Below are positions 33,915 through 42,844 of a stretch of DNA of 64,000 bases, piece by piece. Positions within the stretch are counted from its first letter, which is position 1. Every line of letters begins with the position of its first letter. Source of the DNA: an uncultured Mailhella sp. (GTDB lineage Bacteria > Desulfobacterota > Desulfovibrionia > Desulfovibrionales > Desulfovibrionaceae). The notes under the pieces were generated by a model, which saw only the letters and a list, made by a program, of their open reading frames with translations, was not told where the DNA came from and ran no database searches. The stretch is taken from the NCBI GenBank assembly GCA_910578585.1, contig CAJTRG010000010.1, positions 1 through 64,000 of the forward strand. Direction: 5' to 3'. The position numbers were made by a program, and so were the translations under genes.

Positions 33915-34985
33915 ATGAAACTTATGAACAGGTTAATAAATTTTTTCAGAAATAAATGCCTTAATAAGCAGATAAGAAAATATAGATTTGTTCATTTAAT
34001 GTATAATGATAAATTTAATAAGCCGGTTGTTGATTTTTTAAATAGAAATTTTAATACCAATGAGCATATAGTGTTATGTAGACGATTGAATAATGAATTT
34101 CCTTTTCCGGAAGGGGAGAATGTTATAGAAATAAGTCACTTAAAAGGATTAGATTTTAAAGAAAATGAAAAAATAATTTGTCATTCATTGTTTGATAAAG
34201 GGGTAGTCAAATATTTATATAAGCATCAAAAGCAATTGCAAGAAAAAGCATATTGGGTTGTTTGGGGAGGAGACTTATATAATTGTGTTAAAAATGCAAT
34301 GAATGATTATGTGAGAAAAAATTTTAGAGGATATATGTTTTTTGCGTTAAATGATAAAAATGTTTTATTAAAGAATTATGGACATATATTGAATGAAAAT
34401 TTTTATCCTATAGAATATCCTCTTAGTCTTGATATTTCAAAAATAGAACCTGTATCCAATTCATATATATATATATATAGGTATTTAAAAATCCAAATAA
34501 ATAATTCGTGCGATGAATCAACGCTTGAAATGCTTGATATTCTGTCGAAATTTAAAAATGAAAACATTAAAATAATCGTTATCTTGTCCTACGGCAAAAT
34601 GGAATTTAAAAATGCAATAATTCAAAAAGGAAAAGACATTTTTGCCGACAAATTTGAATATATAGAAAATTATTTATCTCCTGAAGAGTATGCAAAACAT
34701 ATTGCATCACTCGACATCTTTATAGCAAATCAAAACAGACAGCAAGCTACTGCAAATATTGATATGTGCTTATATTTTGGAAAAAAGGTATATATCAAAT
34801 CTACTGTTTCAACTTTTGATATGTATACGTCCTTAGGCTATGAAATTTTTGACACATATTCAATAAAAGATATGGATTTTGATAGTTTTGTAAAACAATC
34901 AAAAAATGCAAACAGTGAAAAAGCGAAATATTATATTTCAGATGAATATAGAAAAAAACTTTGGGAGAATGTATTAAATGATTAA
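33915..34985 (+). CDS. WecF-like 4-acetamido-4-deoxyfucose (Fuc4NAc) transferase
   Basis: 356 residues from the ATG at 33915; the open frame begins with a TTG inside ung, and a second ATG follows at 33927. The family signature of Glyco_transf_56 (WecF) is recognisable: KYRFVHLMYNDKFNKPVVDFLNRNF, WGGDLYN, and the donor-site stretch LKIQINNSCDESTLEMLDIL corresponding to the IQIGNSxDPxNxH motif of WecF. It would transfer an amino-deoxyhexose from dTDP to a lipid-linked glycan. Codon use is extremely AT-rich and unlike ung upstream. It overlaps the aminotransferase by 8 bases. Confidence 0.75.
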   Translation: MKLMNRLINFFRNKCLNKQIRKYRFVHLMYNDKFNKPVVDFLNRNFNTNEHIVLCRRLNNEFPFPEGENVIEISHLKGLDFKENEKIICHSLFDKGVVKYLYKHQKQLQEKAYWVVWGGDLYNCVKNAMNDYVRKNFRGYMFFALNDKNVLLKNYGHILNENFYPIEYPLSLDISKIEPVSNSYIYIYRYLKIQINNSCDESTLEMLDILSKFKNENIKIIVILSYGKMEFKNAIIQKGKDIFADKFEYIENYLSPEEYAKHIASLDIFIANQNRQQATANIDMCLYFGKKVYIKSTVSTFDMYTSLGYEIFDTYSIKDMDFDSFVKQSKNANSEKAKYYISDEYRKKLWENVLND

Positions 34986-36087
34986 TAATGATAAAATTTT
35001 TGTAACGAGACCATTATTACCTGATTTTGATGAATTTACAAAACTTGCAAAGGAAGTATATGATTCAAAATGGCTGACCAATATGGGACAAAAACACAAT
35101 CTTTTAGAAAAGGAACTCGAAAAAGAATTGAAAGTTCCCTATTGCGTTTTAATGAATAATGGCACTTTAGCCTTATTAATTGCATTAAAAAATCTGCATT
35201 TGCCGCAAGGCAGTGAAGTGATAACCACACCTTTTACATTTGCAGCAACGACACATTCTATTGTTTTGAATAATTTAAAACCTGTTTTTTGTGATATAGA
35301 ACCAAATACAATGACCATAGACGCTGATAAAATTGAAGCATTGATTACTCCAAATACATCATTAATATTAGGAGTTCATGTGTATGGTTTTCCATGTGAT
35401 GTTGAAAAAATTGATAAGATAGCTAAAAAACATAATTTAAAAGTAGTATATGATGCTGCGCATGCTTTTTCTACTGAAATTAATGGCAGGGGAATAGGGA
35501 CATTTGGCGATGTCAGCACATTTTCTTTTCATTCAACTAAACTTTACAACACTATAGAAGGCGGTTGTATAACATGCAATAATGCAGAGTTGTACAATAA
35601 ATCTGTTTCATTGAGAGATTTTGGCATCGTTGATGAAAATACTGTAAATGATATTGGAATAAATGCTAAAATGAATGAATTTCAAGCCGCGTGGGGATTG
35701 CTGAATTTAAAGTTGTATAGAGAAGAACAAAATAAACGGAAAAAAATAAAAGAATTTTATGATCAAAATTTGGGTTCCATAAAAGGTATAAGAATACTCA
35801 AAATGCCCGAGAATGCGACAAATTCTTATCAATATTATCCCATTGTTATTGAAGATGATTATCATTTGTCACGTGATGAACTGTGTAAAAAATTTAATGA
35901 ATACAATATATTCCCAAGGAAATATTTTTATCCGGTTTGTTCGGATTTTGAATGTTATAAAAATGTAAGAGGCAGGGATAATTTGCCTGTTACAAATGCT
36001 GTGAAGCACAGAGTAATGTGTTTACCTTATTATAGCGGGCTTACTCATGAAAATTTATCTTTAATTGTAAAGATTATGGATAAATAG
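34978..36087 (+). CDS. DegT/DnrJ/EryC1-family sugar aminotransferase
   Basis: 369 residues. A PLP sugar aminotransferase: SKWLTNMGQKHNLLEKELE, VLMNNGTLALLIALK, PFTFAATTHSIVLNNLKPVFCDIE, VVYDAAHAFST, and the Schiff-base Lys in FSFHSTKLYNTIEGG. It makes a 4-amino- (or 3-amino-) deoxyhexose from a dTDP-keto sugar. Beside a WecF-like transferase and an acyltransferase, a 4-amino-4,6-dideoxyhexose is the likely product. The dTDP-glucose pyrophosphorylase and dehydratase genes are not in this window. Confidence 0.85.
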   Translation: MINNDKIFVTRPLLPDFDEFTKLAKEVYDSKWLTNMGQKHNLLEKELEKELKVPYCVLMNNGTLALLIALKNLHLPQGSEVITTPFTFAATTHSIVLNNLKPVFCDIEPNTMTIDADKIEALITPNTSLILGVHVYGFPCDVEKIDKIAKKHNLKVVYDAAHAFSTEINGRGIGTFGDVSTFSFHSTKLYNTIEGGCITCNNAELYNKSVSLRDFGIVDENTVNDIGINAKMNEFQAAWGLLNLKLYREEQNKRKKIKEFYDQNLGSIKGIRILKMPENATNSYQYYPIVIEDDYHLSRDELCKKFNEYNIFPRKYFYPVCSDFECYKNVRGRDNLPVTNAVKHRVMCLPYYSGLTHENLSLIVKIMDK

Positions 36088-36120
36088 CAGCAAACAATGT
36101 GAAATAAGGAGAAATAAAAT

Positions 36121-36927
36121 ATGAGTTCTGTATTAAATAAAATAAAATTATTGTTTAGAAAAAAAATGCAATCAAAATTACCATATCTTGAACTGCATAT
36201 TTTAGACCATTGCAATTTAAATTGTGCAGGCTGTGACCATTATTGTCCATTGGTTACGGAAGAAAAATTTATTGATATAGAAGAATTTACTGAAGATATA
36301 AAGGAACTGTCAAAAAAGATTGATTTTAAAATAATTAGGCTAATGGGCGGAGAACCATTGCTGCATCCTCATGTGAATAAATTTATAGAAGTAACAAGGA
36401 AATATTATCCATCAAATGATATACGAATTGTTTCAAATGGAATTTTAATTCCAGCAATGAAACAAGATTTTTGGGATACAATGAAAGAAAATAGAATAAA
36501 ATTTGATTTATCTAAATATCCGCCTGCCAGTGATAATTTTTCAAAATATTTAGATATAATTGCAGCTCATAATATCAGTATTGGAAATATACATGTTGCT
36601 AATGAATTTATGGCAACAATAAATCCAAAGGGAGATTCTGATCCTATTGAAGCATATAAACATTGTTATAGCCGAGAATGTGTAAATTTAATGAATCATA
36701 GAGTATATAATTGTTCGCAATGTTATAGGGGATATTATAATAAATATTTTAATGCTCATTTAGCAGAAATGGAAGGAATTGATATTTATAAAAATTCTGG
36801 ACGTAAAATTAAGAAATTTTTATTAACTATTCCTGGAAATGCATGCAAATATTGTACTGTTTCTCCTTATTCTCATAGCAGAGAATGGAAAGTTACCTCA
36901 AAAGATAAATCTGACTGGGAAGATTGA
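36121..36927 (+). CDS. Radical SAM protein of a glycan cluster
   Basis: 268 residues. The radical SAM cluster motif CNLNCAGC lies at about residues 31-38 (YLELHILDHCNLNCAGCDHY), followed by IRLMGGEPLLHPHV, the GGE motif that binds SAM. The C-terminal third has two Cys pairs, NCSQCYRG and NACKYCTVS, probably for an auxiliary cluster. Such proteins occur in surface-polysaccharide loci with unknown reactions. Codon use is as AT-rich as its neighbours. The 33-base gap before it contains AAGGAG. Confidence 0.8.
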   Translation: MSSVLNKIKLLFRKKMQSKLPYLELHILDHCNLNCAGCDHYCPLVTEEKFIDIEEFTEDIKELSKKIDFKIIRLMGGEPLLHPHVNKFIEVTRKYYPSNDIRIVSNGILIPAMKQDFWDTMKENRIKFDLSKYPPASDNFSKYLDIIAAHNISIGNIHVANEFMATINPKGDSDPIEAYKHCYSRECVNLMNHRVYNCSQCYRGYYNKYFNAHLAEMEGIDIYKNSGRKIKKFLLTIPGNACKYCTVSPYSHSREWKVTSKDKSDWED

Positions 36928-36950
36928 TAGAAAATGTGAAAGGATAATGA

Positions 36951-37712
36951 ATGAGGATTAAATTTATTAAGAATATTGTTAATGTATTAAGAGGCAAAAA
37001 AGTTGAAAAATGGGTGGGAAATTCTATTTTGATTGATGATCAGGGGAAATTAAAGAAATATCACGGGAAAAGAATAAAAGTTTCTATAGCTGGCAATAAT
37101 AATGAAATAATACTTAATAAAAAAGATTTAAAGAAACGCCTTGATTTTACAATAAACATTACAGGAAATAATAATAAAGTAAAAATTGGAAAAATAGGAA
37201 CTGGTAAATTTAGTTTGACCATGGTGGGGCATGGGCATACGTTCTGCAGCGGTGATTCAAATTATACGGTAAATTTAACAATTCTTATGGGAACAAGATG
37301 GAATAATGATAATATAATGTCAGAAAATTTAAGTATAACTATTGGTAAAGACTGTGCTTTTTCTGGTGCCGATTTAATGGTTTATAATAAAAATAATTCT
37401 ATTTCAATAGGGGATGATTGTGCATTTTCAAATGAAGTATTTGTCCAAGCAGGTGATGGGCATCAAATTTTACAGCATTCAACAGGAAAAGTATTAAATA
37501 ATAACAGATATAATATAGTAATAGGAAATCATTGCTGGATAGGCAGAAGAGTTTTTGTGCTAAAAAATGCACAAATTAATGCTAATTGCATAGTTGGCGC
37601 CAATAGTCTTGTTACAAAGAAATTTTCTGAACAATATGTTGTTATTGCAGGAAATCCGGCTAAAATAATAAAAGATGATATTGAATGGGATAGAAGAACG
37701 GTATTTGATTAA
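36951..37712 (+). CDS. Left-handed beta-helix (hexapeptide) acyltransferase
   Basis: 253 residues. Hexapeptide-repeat coils run through the protein, and the C-terminal trimerisation and active-site coil (NRYNIVIGNHCWIGRRVFVLKNAQINANCIVGANSLVTK, ending VIAGNPAKII) is typical of O- or N-acetyltransferases of the NodL/WcaF group. The unusual N-terminal third is Asn-rich (GNNNEII, GNNNKVKIG). It may acetylate the amino sugar made by the DegT enzyme. Last gene of the AT-rich cluster. Confidence 0.82.
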   Translation: MRIKFIKNIVNVLRGKKVEKWVGNSILIDDQGKLKKYHGKRIKVSIAGNNNEIILNKKDLKKRLDFTINITGNNNKVKIGKIGTGKFSLTMVGHGHTFCSGDSNYTVNLTILMGTRWNNDNIMSENLSITIGKDCAFSGADLMVYNKNNSISIGDDCAFSNEVFVQAGDGHQILQHSTGKVLNNNRYNIVIGNHCWIGRRVFVLKNAQINANCIVGANSLVTKKFSEQYVVIAGNPAKIIKDDIEWDRRTVFD

Positions 37713-37800
37713 GCTGTGTTAAAATAAATTGATAGCAGAAATCTATACAGCGTTGCCCAACAAATTTTTCATGGCAGAGCTGAATAATTGTTTTCAAAAA

Positions 37801-39198
37801 CTACAATAAGCTTGCCAGGCGTTTGACAGCACTTCCCATTTGCGTCTCTTCAAGCGCTCCATAGCCTAAGTATAAAATATCCCGTTCATTTTGTTCAGTA
37901 ATAAATTCTTTTTGATAAAATTTGCAGGGATAAAAGGACAAGGCAATTTTATTCTCGAAGCATTTTTCATAAAATTTTTCGTCAAACTTTGCCCCCGTAA
38001 CTTGCAGGGCAATATGCAGTCCAGCATTGACGCCAAGAAATTTTAGATTTTGCGGAAAATATTTTTTCAGACTGTCCAAAAGAATTTGCAGTTTTTTGGC
38101 ATAGACTTTGTTCATTTTCTTGATATAGACATCGATTTTTCTTTCCTGCATAAAGAAGGAAAGGGTGATTTGGTCGTGAATGGCATTTTGCCTGTCGTAG
38201 ACAGAGCGCAGGGTTTTCCACTGGGCATGGAATTTTTTGGGCAGCAAAATAAAACCAATTCTTAGAGCCGGAAAAAGTGTTTTACTGAATGTTCCCATAT
38301 AAATAACCCGTTCAGGACAAAGGGAATAAAGGGGCGTCAGGGCAGTTTGGTTATAGCGGAATTCTCCGTCGTAATCATCTTCCAAAATATAAAAATCCCG
38401 TTCCTCGGCAAGTTTCACCAGCTTGGCGCGGCGCCCATCAGAAAGTACGCTTCCCTTTGGAAATTGATGAGACGGCGTTACATAACAGCCGCAAATCGCG
38501 TGCTGATAATCTTTTATGGCGGGAACGTTGATCCCTTCTTCATCCACCCGTATGCTTTGGTACAAAAAATTCAGTCGCTGCAAACTATGGGCAACAGGAT
38601 AATAACAGGGATCTTCAATAATAAAAGTTTGCTGCAAAGGTTTGAGCAGTTCCAGACAAAAATTAATGGCCTGTGTTGTTCCTGTGGTAATAAAAACATC
38701 TTCCTCATGGACTTGCAAACCTCTTGAACGAAAAAGCCATTTTGCAATTTCCTGACGCAGGGACAGATATCCCTGCGGATCTCCATAGGCAAAATCTTCT
38801 TTTTTAAATTGGAAAAGCGTTTTTTTCTGATAACTGTTCCACATTAAAAAGGGAAATGCATGGATATCGGGAATGCCCAAAGAAAAATTATATTCTATTT
38901 CATGGTAATTTCTTTCTTTTTCTGCAAAGCATACATGCGGGGCTTCTTCTGCCGCACATTTTTTGTGCACAATATAGCCCGCGCCGGCTTTACTGTAAAT
39001 ATAGCCTTCTGTCACCAGCAGCTGATAGGCTTCATTGACAGTATTGCGGGAAACAGCCAGTTCTTTGGCCAGCTCACGGGTGGAGGGCAGGCGTTCCTGC
39101 CCTTTCAATTCGCCCTGCCGAATAAGGTTAATAAGTGCAGAATACAACTGTTTTACTAAACTGACAGAACTGCCGCGACAAAGTTTAATTCCGTACAT
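37801..39198 (-). CDS. MocR-type regulator (GntR HTH fused to aminotransferase fold)
   Basis: 465 residues. A winged helix of GntR type lies at 10-75 (GELKGQERLPSTRELAKELAVSRNTVNEAYQLLVTEGYIYS). A class I aminotransferase fold follows with TGTTQAINFCLELL, DDYDGEFRYN and the PLP Lys in MGTFSKTLFPALRIGFI. MocR proteins such as PdxR and GabR bind PLP and control vitamin B6, GABA or transporter genes. The gene is divergent from nrfH; direct repeats in the gap suit a MocR operator. No pdx or gab genes are adjacent, so the target is open. Confidence 0.88.
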   Translation of the reverse strand: MYGIKLCRGSSVSLVKQLYSALINLIRQGELKGQERLPSTRELAKELAVSRNTVNEAYQLLVTEGYIYSKAGAGYIVHKKCAAEEAPHVCFAEKERNYHEIEYNFSLGIPDIHAFPFLMWNSYQKKTLFQFKKEDFAYGDPQGYLSLRQEIAKWLFRSRGLQVHEEDVFITTGTTQAINFCLELLKPLQQTFIIEDPCYYPVAHSLQRLNFLYQSIRVDEEGINVPAIKDYQHAICGCYVTPSHQFPKGSVLSDGRRAKLVKLAEERDFYILEDDYDGEFRYNQTALTPLYSLCPERVIYMGTFSKTLFPALRIGFILLPKKFHAQWKTLRSVYDRQNAIHDQITLSFFMQERKIDVYIKKMNKVYAKKLQILLDSLKKYFPQNLKFLGVNAGLHIALQVTGAKFDEKFYEKCFENKIALSFYPCKFYQKEFITEQNERDILYLGYGALEETQMGSAVKRLASLL

Positions 39199-39317
39199 AT
39201 CTACCTCTCTTTGTCTTTCTTATTAACATAAAATTCTTTTTATATCAAGAATATTCCTCTAAAATTATAAGTAATTTCACAGAATAAAGGAAAATCAACC
39301 TATGTGAAAATAAGAAC

Positions 39318-39351
39318 ACTGGTACTCTTATACTTTTTCTCAACTGGTACT
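39318..39351. promoter_or_regulatory. Direct repeat ACTGGTACT x2, candidate MocR operator
   Basis: ACTGGTACT occurs at 39318-39326 and 39343-39351, 25 bp apart, with a related CCTGGTGC at 39355-39362. MocR-family proteins bind spaced direct repeats as dimers, and this pair lies in the gap between the MocR gene and nrfH. Position and repeat are seen; binding is inference. Confidence 0.55.
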
Positions 39352-39451
39352 TTACCTGGTGCATGCATTAGGATATACTGAATTTGAATTATTTTGTATT
39401 GTGCAAAATAAATGGGGAATTCATTGGTTTTTAGTATCAAGGAGCATGCCT

Positions 39452-40024
39452 ATGAACAGCATATTTGATTTGCTCCCTAAAAGATTTTTGGTTCTCTTTT
39501 GTATATGTGGGGGGATAATTGCAGGACTTTTGGTATACATCGTGTATATGTCCAGAGCAGTTTCCTATGCGAGCGATGATCCCAGTGCCTGTGTAAACTG
39601 TCACGTTATGGCGTCCTCGTATCAATCCTGGCAGAGAAGTTCCCATGCAAACTGGGCGACATGCAACGACTGCCATGTTCCACAAGACAATTTTGTTGCC
39701 AAATATGCTTTTAAAGCAAAAGATGGTTTATACCATGCAGCGGTTTTTACCGCTAAAGCTGAACCAGATGTTATGAGACCACGTGATGCCAGTTATGAGG
39801 TAATAATGCAAAATTGTGTTCGCTGCCATACTCAACTGAATACAGAATTTGTAAAGACAGGCATGGCAAAATACGCGGATACAAAGAATGGCAGTACAAT
39901 GGCTTGCTGGGATTGCCACAGAGATGTGCCGCATACCAAGATAAGCAATATCGCTTCTTCTCCCAATGCGATTGTGCCATTTCCAAAATCTCCCGTACCT
40001 CAATGGCTGAGCGATTTATTTTAA
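39452..40024 (+). CDS. nrfH: Cytochrome c nitrite reductase, membrane quinol dehydrogenase NrfH
   Basis: 190 residues from the ATG at 39452, 7 bases after AAGGAG; an ATG two codons earlier is too close to the site and the longer frame is unsupported. One N-terminal membrane helix (FLVLFCICGGIIAGLLVYIVYM) and four haem motifs: CVNCH, CNDCH, CVRCH and CWDCH. NrfH takes electrons from menaquinol and feeds NrfA in the periplasm. 24 bases separate it from nrfA. Confidence 0.94.
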   Translation: MNSIFDLLPKRFLVLFCICGGIIAGLLVYIVYMSRAVSYASDDPSACVNCHVMASSYQSWQRSSHANWATCNDCHVPQDNFVAKYAFKAKDGLYHAAVFTAKAEPDVMRPRDASYEVIMQNCVRCHTQLNTEFVKTGMAKYADTKNGSTMACWDCHRDVPHTKISNIASSPNAIVPFPKSPVPQWLSDLF

Positions 40025-40048
40025 CACTGATAAAAAGGAAGACTTGTT

Positions 40049-41530
40049 ATGAACTCAAAAGAATCACCACGCAAGAGTACCGGATGGTGTTGGGTAATTT
40101 TTGCCATAACCATGTGTGTCGTTTTTGTTTTAGGCTTATTGGCTTCCTCAATAACAGAAAGACGTGCAGAAGTAGCTTCAATTTATAATAATAAGAAAGT
40201 TGAAATTACTGGTATTGAAACTCATGCAGATAAATGGGGATTGAATTATCCAAGAGAATACGATACCTGGCTTCGCACTGAAAATATGGATTTCAGAAGC
40301 AAATACATGGGCAACCAGTTTGATGATGTTTTGGAAAAGCGTCCAGAAATGGTTATTTTATGGGCTGGCTATGCATTTGCAAAGGATTATAGCGCTCCCC
40401 GCGGTCACATGTATACCATTAAGGACGTTACCGCAAGCCTTCGTACCGGCACTCCTGTAAAGCCTGAAGACGGCCCTCAGCCTGCAACCTGCTGGAGCTG
40501 TAAATCTCCTGACGTGCCAAGAATGATGCAGGAACTTGGCGTTGAAAATTTCTACAAGAGCAAGTTTGGTCAAATGGGTCCGCAAATTGTGAACCCTCTT
40601 GGCTGTGCTGACTGTCACGATCCTGAAACCATGAACTTGACCATTACCCGTCCGGCTTTGAAGGAAGCTTTTGCAAGACGCGGTATGGATGTTACCAAGG
40701 CCAGCCTGCAAGACATGCGTTCACTTGTTTGTGCGCAGTGCCACGTTGAATACTATTTCAAGGGCGACGGCAAGTATTTGACCTTCCCATGGGATAAGGG
40801 CTTCTCCGTGGAAGAAATGGAACAATACTATGATGAAATCGATTATGCTGACTGGGTGCATGCCCTCAGTAAGGCTCCGCTTTTGAAGGCACAACACCCT
40901 GATTATGAATTGTTCAAGATTGGGCCTCATGGTCAACGCGGACTTGCCTGTGCTGACTGCCATATGCCTTACAAGTCAGAAGGTGGCATCAAGTTCTCTG
41001 ATCACCAGGTTATGAGTCCTCTTGCCAATATCGCCGGCACTTGCCAAACCTGTCACCGCGATTCTGAAGAAAAGCTCAGAAACTATGTCTATGAATATCA
41101 AGACAAGATTATGGAAGTTCGCAACCGCGTAGAAAAGGAACTTGCAAAGGCTCACATCATGGCTCAAACTGCATGGCAAAATAATGCAACAGCTGAAGAA
41201 ATGCAGGAAAGCTTGAATCTTATCCGTCAAGCTCAATGGCGCTGGGACTTTGGTGTAGCTTCTCACGGTGCAAGTTTCCACGCTCCTGTTGAAACACAGC
41301 GCATTTTAGCTCATGCATTAGACAAGTCCCTGCAGGCACAAATCGCGCTGCAAAAGGTTTTGACTGCACATGATGTTCAAGAAGTAACCCTTCCTGATAT
41401 CTCCAGCAAGGAAAAGGCTCAAGCTTACATTGGCTTTGATTACCAAACCGAAAAGGCTAAGAAGCAAGAATGGTTGGAAAAGACTGTTCCAACCTGGTAT
41501 GAAGAAGCCAAGGCTGCCGGCAGATTATAA
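40049..41530 (+). CDS. nrfA: Ammonia-forming cytochrome c nitrite reductase NrfA
   Basis: 493 residues. An N-terminal signal anchor (WCWVIFAITMCVVFVLGLLAS) is followed by five haem motifs: the catalytic CWSCK with lysine ligand, then CADCH, CAQCH, CADCH and CQTCH. The active-site region is seen in FKIGPHGQRGLACADCHMPYKSEGG and KFSDHQVMSPL, and SHGASFHAPVE supplies a distal His. It reduces nitrite to ammonium with six electrons and can also act on sulfite, so it may serve respiration or detoxification. Confidence 0.96.
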   Translation: MNSKESPRKSTGWCWVIFAITMCVVFVLGLLASSITERRAEVASIYNNKKVEITGIETHADKWGLNYPREYDTWLRTENMDFRSKYMGNQFDDVLEKRPEMVILWAGYAFAKDYSAPRGHMYTIKDVTASLRTGTPVKPEDGPQPATCWSCKSPDVPRMMQELGVENFYKSKFGQMGPQIVNPLGCADCHDPETMNLTITRPALKEAFARRGMDVTKASLQDMRSLVCAQCHVEYYFKGDGKYLTFPWDKGFSVEEMEQYYDEIDYADWVHALSKAPLLKAQHPDYELFKIGPHGQRGLACADCHMPYKSEGGIKFSDHQVMSPLANIAGTCQTCHRDSEEKLRNYVYEYQDKIMEVRNRVEKELAKAHIMAQTAWQNNATAEEMQESLNLIRQAQWRWDFGVASHGASFHAPVETQRILAHALDKSLQAQIALQKVLTAHDVQEVTLPDISSKEKAQAYIGFDYQTEKAKKQEWLEKTVPTWYEEAKAAGRL

Positions 41531-41544
41531 TTAATCTCTCTCTT

Positions 41545-41577
41545 GCTCCCGGATACTGCGGTATCTGGGAGCTTTTT
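41545..41577 (+). terminator. Stem-loop with T-run between nrfA and ccsB
   Basis: GCTCCC-GATAC pairs with GTATC-GGGAGC around a short loop, followed by TTTTT. The ccsB ATG is at 41581, so the only plausible Shine-Dalgarno (GGGAG) sits in the 3' arm. This looks like a partial terminator that also hides the ribosome site, keeping the assembly proteins below NrfHA. Confidence 0.7.
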
Positions 41578-41580
41578 ATT

Positions 41581-42822
41581 ATGAATAAAAAAGCATTATG
41601 GACAGCCCCTTTCGGCTGGCAGGAAAGTTTTCTCATTGTTTTGAGCCTGTTTTGTATTGGCACTTTGCTGCAATACATGATAGGCTCATTTAATTTTTTA
41701 CTCCTTCATAATCCTGTTAATTATGTTGTTTTTGCCGTGCTTTGTGTTGTCTGCTTTATTCTTTCCAAAATCAAAAACACCTTTACCAATTGGCTGACGA
41801 GTATTCCCTTATCCATTGTGCTCATGGGCTTTATGCTTTTTCTGACGCTGCTTATGGGACTTATTCCGCAAATGGCTCCTTTGTCTGCTCCTGGAGCACA
41901 TACGCATTCACTGCTTGATAAACTTGGATTTTCAATTATAACAAGATGTTGGCAGTTTATTCTTCTGTATTTTCTGCTGCTTCTTTCTCTTGGTACACTC
42001 AGTTTCAAACGGCTATCAGTTTGGAACAGAAAAAATATATTTTTTTTCATCAACCATGCTGGTTTATTTCTTGCTCTTTTAGGGGCAGGACTTGGCGCCA
42101 GCGAAATGCAGCGCTTTGTGATGTTTGTTGATGAAGGCAAAACCGAATGGCGCGTCTATAATGAAAATCAGGAAGCTATGGAACTTCCCCTTGCCATTAC
42201 ACTCCATGATTTTTCCATGGAATATTATCCGCCTAAACTTGCGCTCATAAACAGAAAAACTGGTGAAGCCCTGCCCCTTGACAAGCCGGAGTTTTTTCAG
42301 CTTGCCCCCAAAACTGTGCACGGGCAATTGGACGAGTATCGGCTTGAAATTCTTACTTATTTACACCATGCGGTCTGGGCGGGGAATAATGAATATAAAG
42401 AATATGATATGATTGGTTCATCTCCTGCTGCCAAAATACAAATAACCAGCACCAAAACAGGGGAAAGCAAAACCGGCTGGGTCACAACAGGCAATATGCA
42501 GCAATTTGTATCTGCCCTTTATATCAATGATGAACACGCCCTTGTGATGACTAAAGCCGATCCAAAACGTTTCTTATCTGATATTACAGTATTGACTAAG
42601 GACGGGCAGAAAATTGATGCCATATTAGAAGTCAACAGGCCTTTGCGCGTGGGTTCATGGGTAATTTATCAGTACGGCTATGATGAAGATTTAGGTGCAC
42701 TATCACCCTACAGCAGTTTTGAGCTGGTGTATGATCCGTGGATTTATCTGGTGTACTGCGGACTTATTATGCTTTGTCTTGGTTCCGTTTTCCTGATTTG
42801 GCTGGGCAGAAAAGAAATGTAA
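41581..42822 (+). CDS. ccsB: Cytochrome c biogenesis protein CcsB/ResB
   Basis: 413 residues. ResB-family membrane protein: three N-terminal helices, a fourth near residue 155 (FFINHAGLFLALLGAGLGASEM), a large periplasmic domain (GWVTTGNMQQFV, WVIYQYGYDED), and a last helix at the C-terminus. With CcsA it carries haem across the membrane and attaches it to CxxCH apocytochromes (System II). Its place right behind nrfHA parallels NrfI of Wolinella, a CcsBA fusion dedicated to the NrfA CxxCK haem. Confidence 0.88.
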   Translation: MNKKALWTAPFGWQESFLIVLSLFCIGTLLQYMIGSFNFLLLHNPVNYVVFAVLCVVCFILSKIKNTFTNWLTSIPLSIVLMGFMLFLTLLMGLIPQMAPLSAPGAHTHSLLDKLGFSIITRCWQFILLYFLLLLSLGTLSFKRLSVWNRKNIFFFINHAGLFLALLGAGLGASEMQRFVMFVDEGKTEWRVYNENQEAMELPLAITLHDFSMEYYPPKLALINRKTGEALPLDKPEFFQLAPKTVHGQLDEYRLEILTYLHHAVWAGNNEYKEYDMIGSSPAAKIQITSTKTGESKTGWVTTGNMQQFVSALYINDEHALVMTKADPKRFLSDITVLTKDGQKIDAILEVNRPLRVGSWVIYQYGYDEDLGALSPYSSFELVYDPWIYLVYCGLIMLCLGSVFLIWLGRKEM

Positions 42823-42844
42823 AGCTTTTGGGTGAGACAGCGTT

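Noticed and set aside
32831..37800. Genomic island integrated at tRNA-Ser
   Set aside because: No copy of the tRNA 3' end was found at the right border of the AT-rich cluster, no integrase is present, and the tRNA is separated from the cluster by its own terminator and ung.
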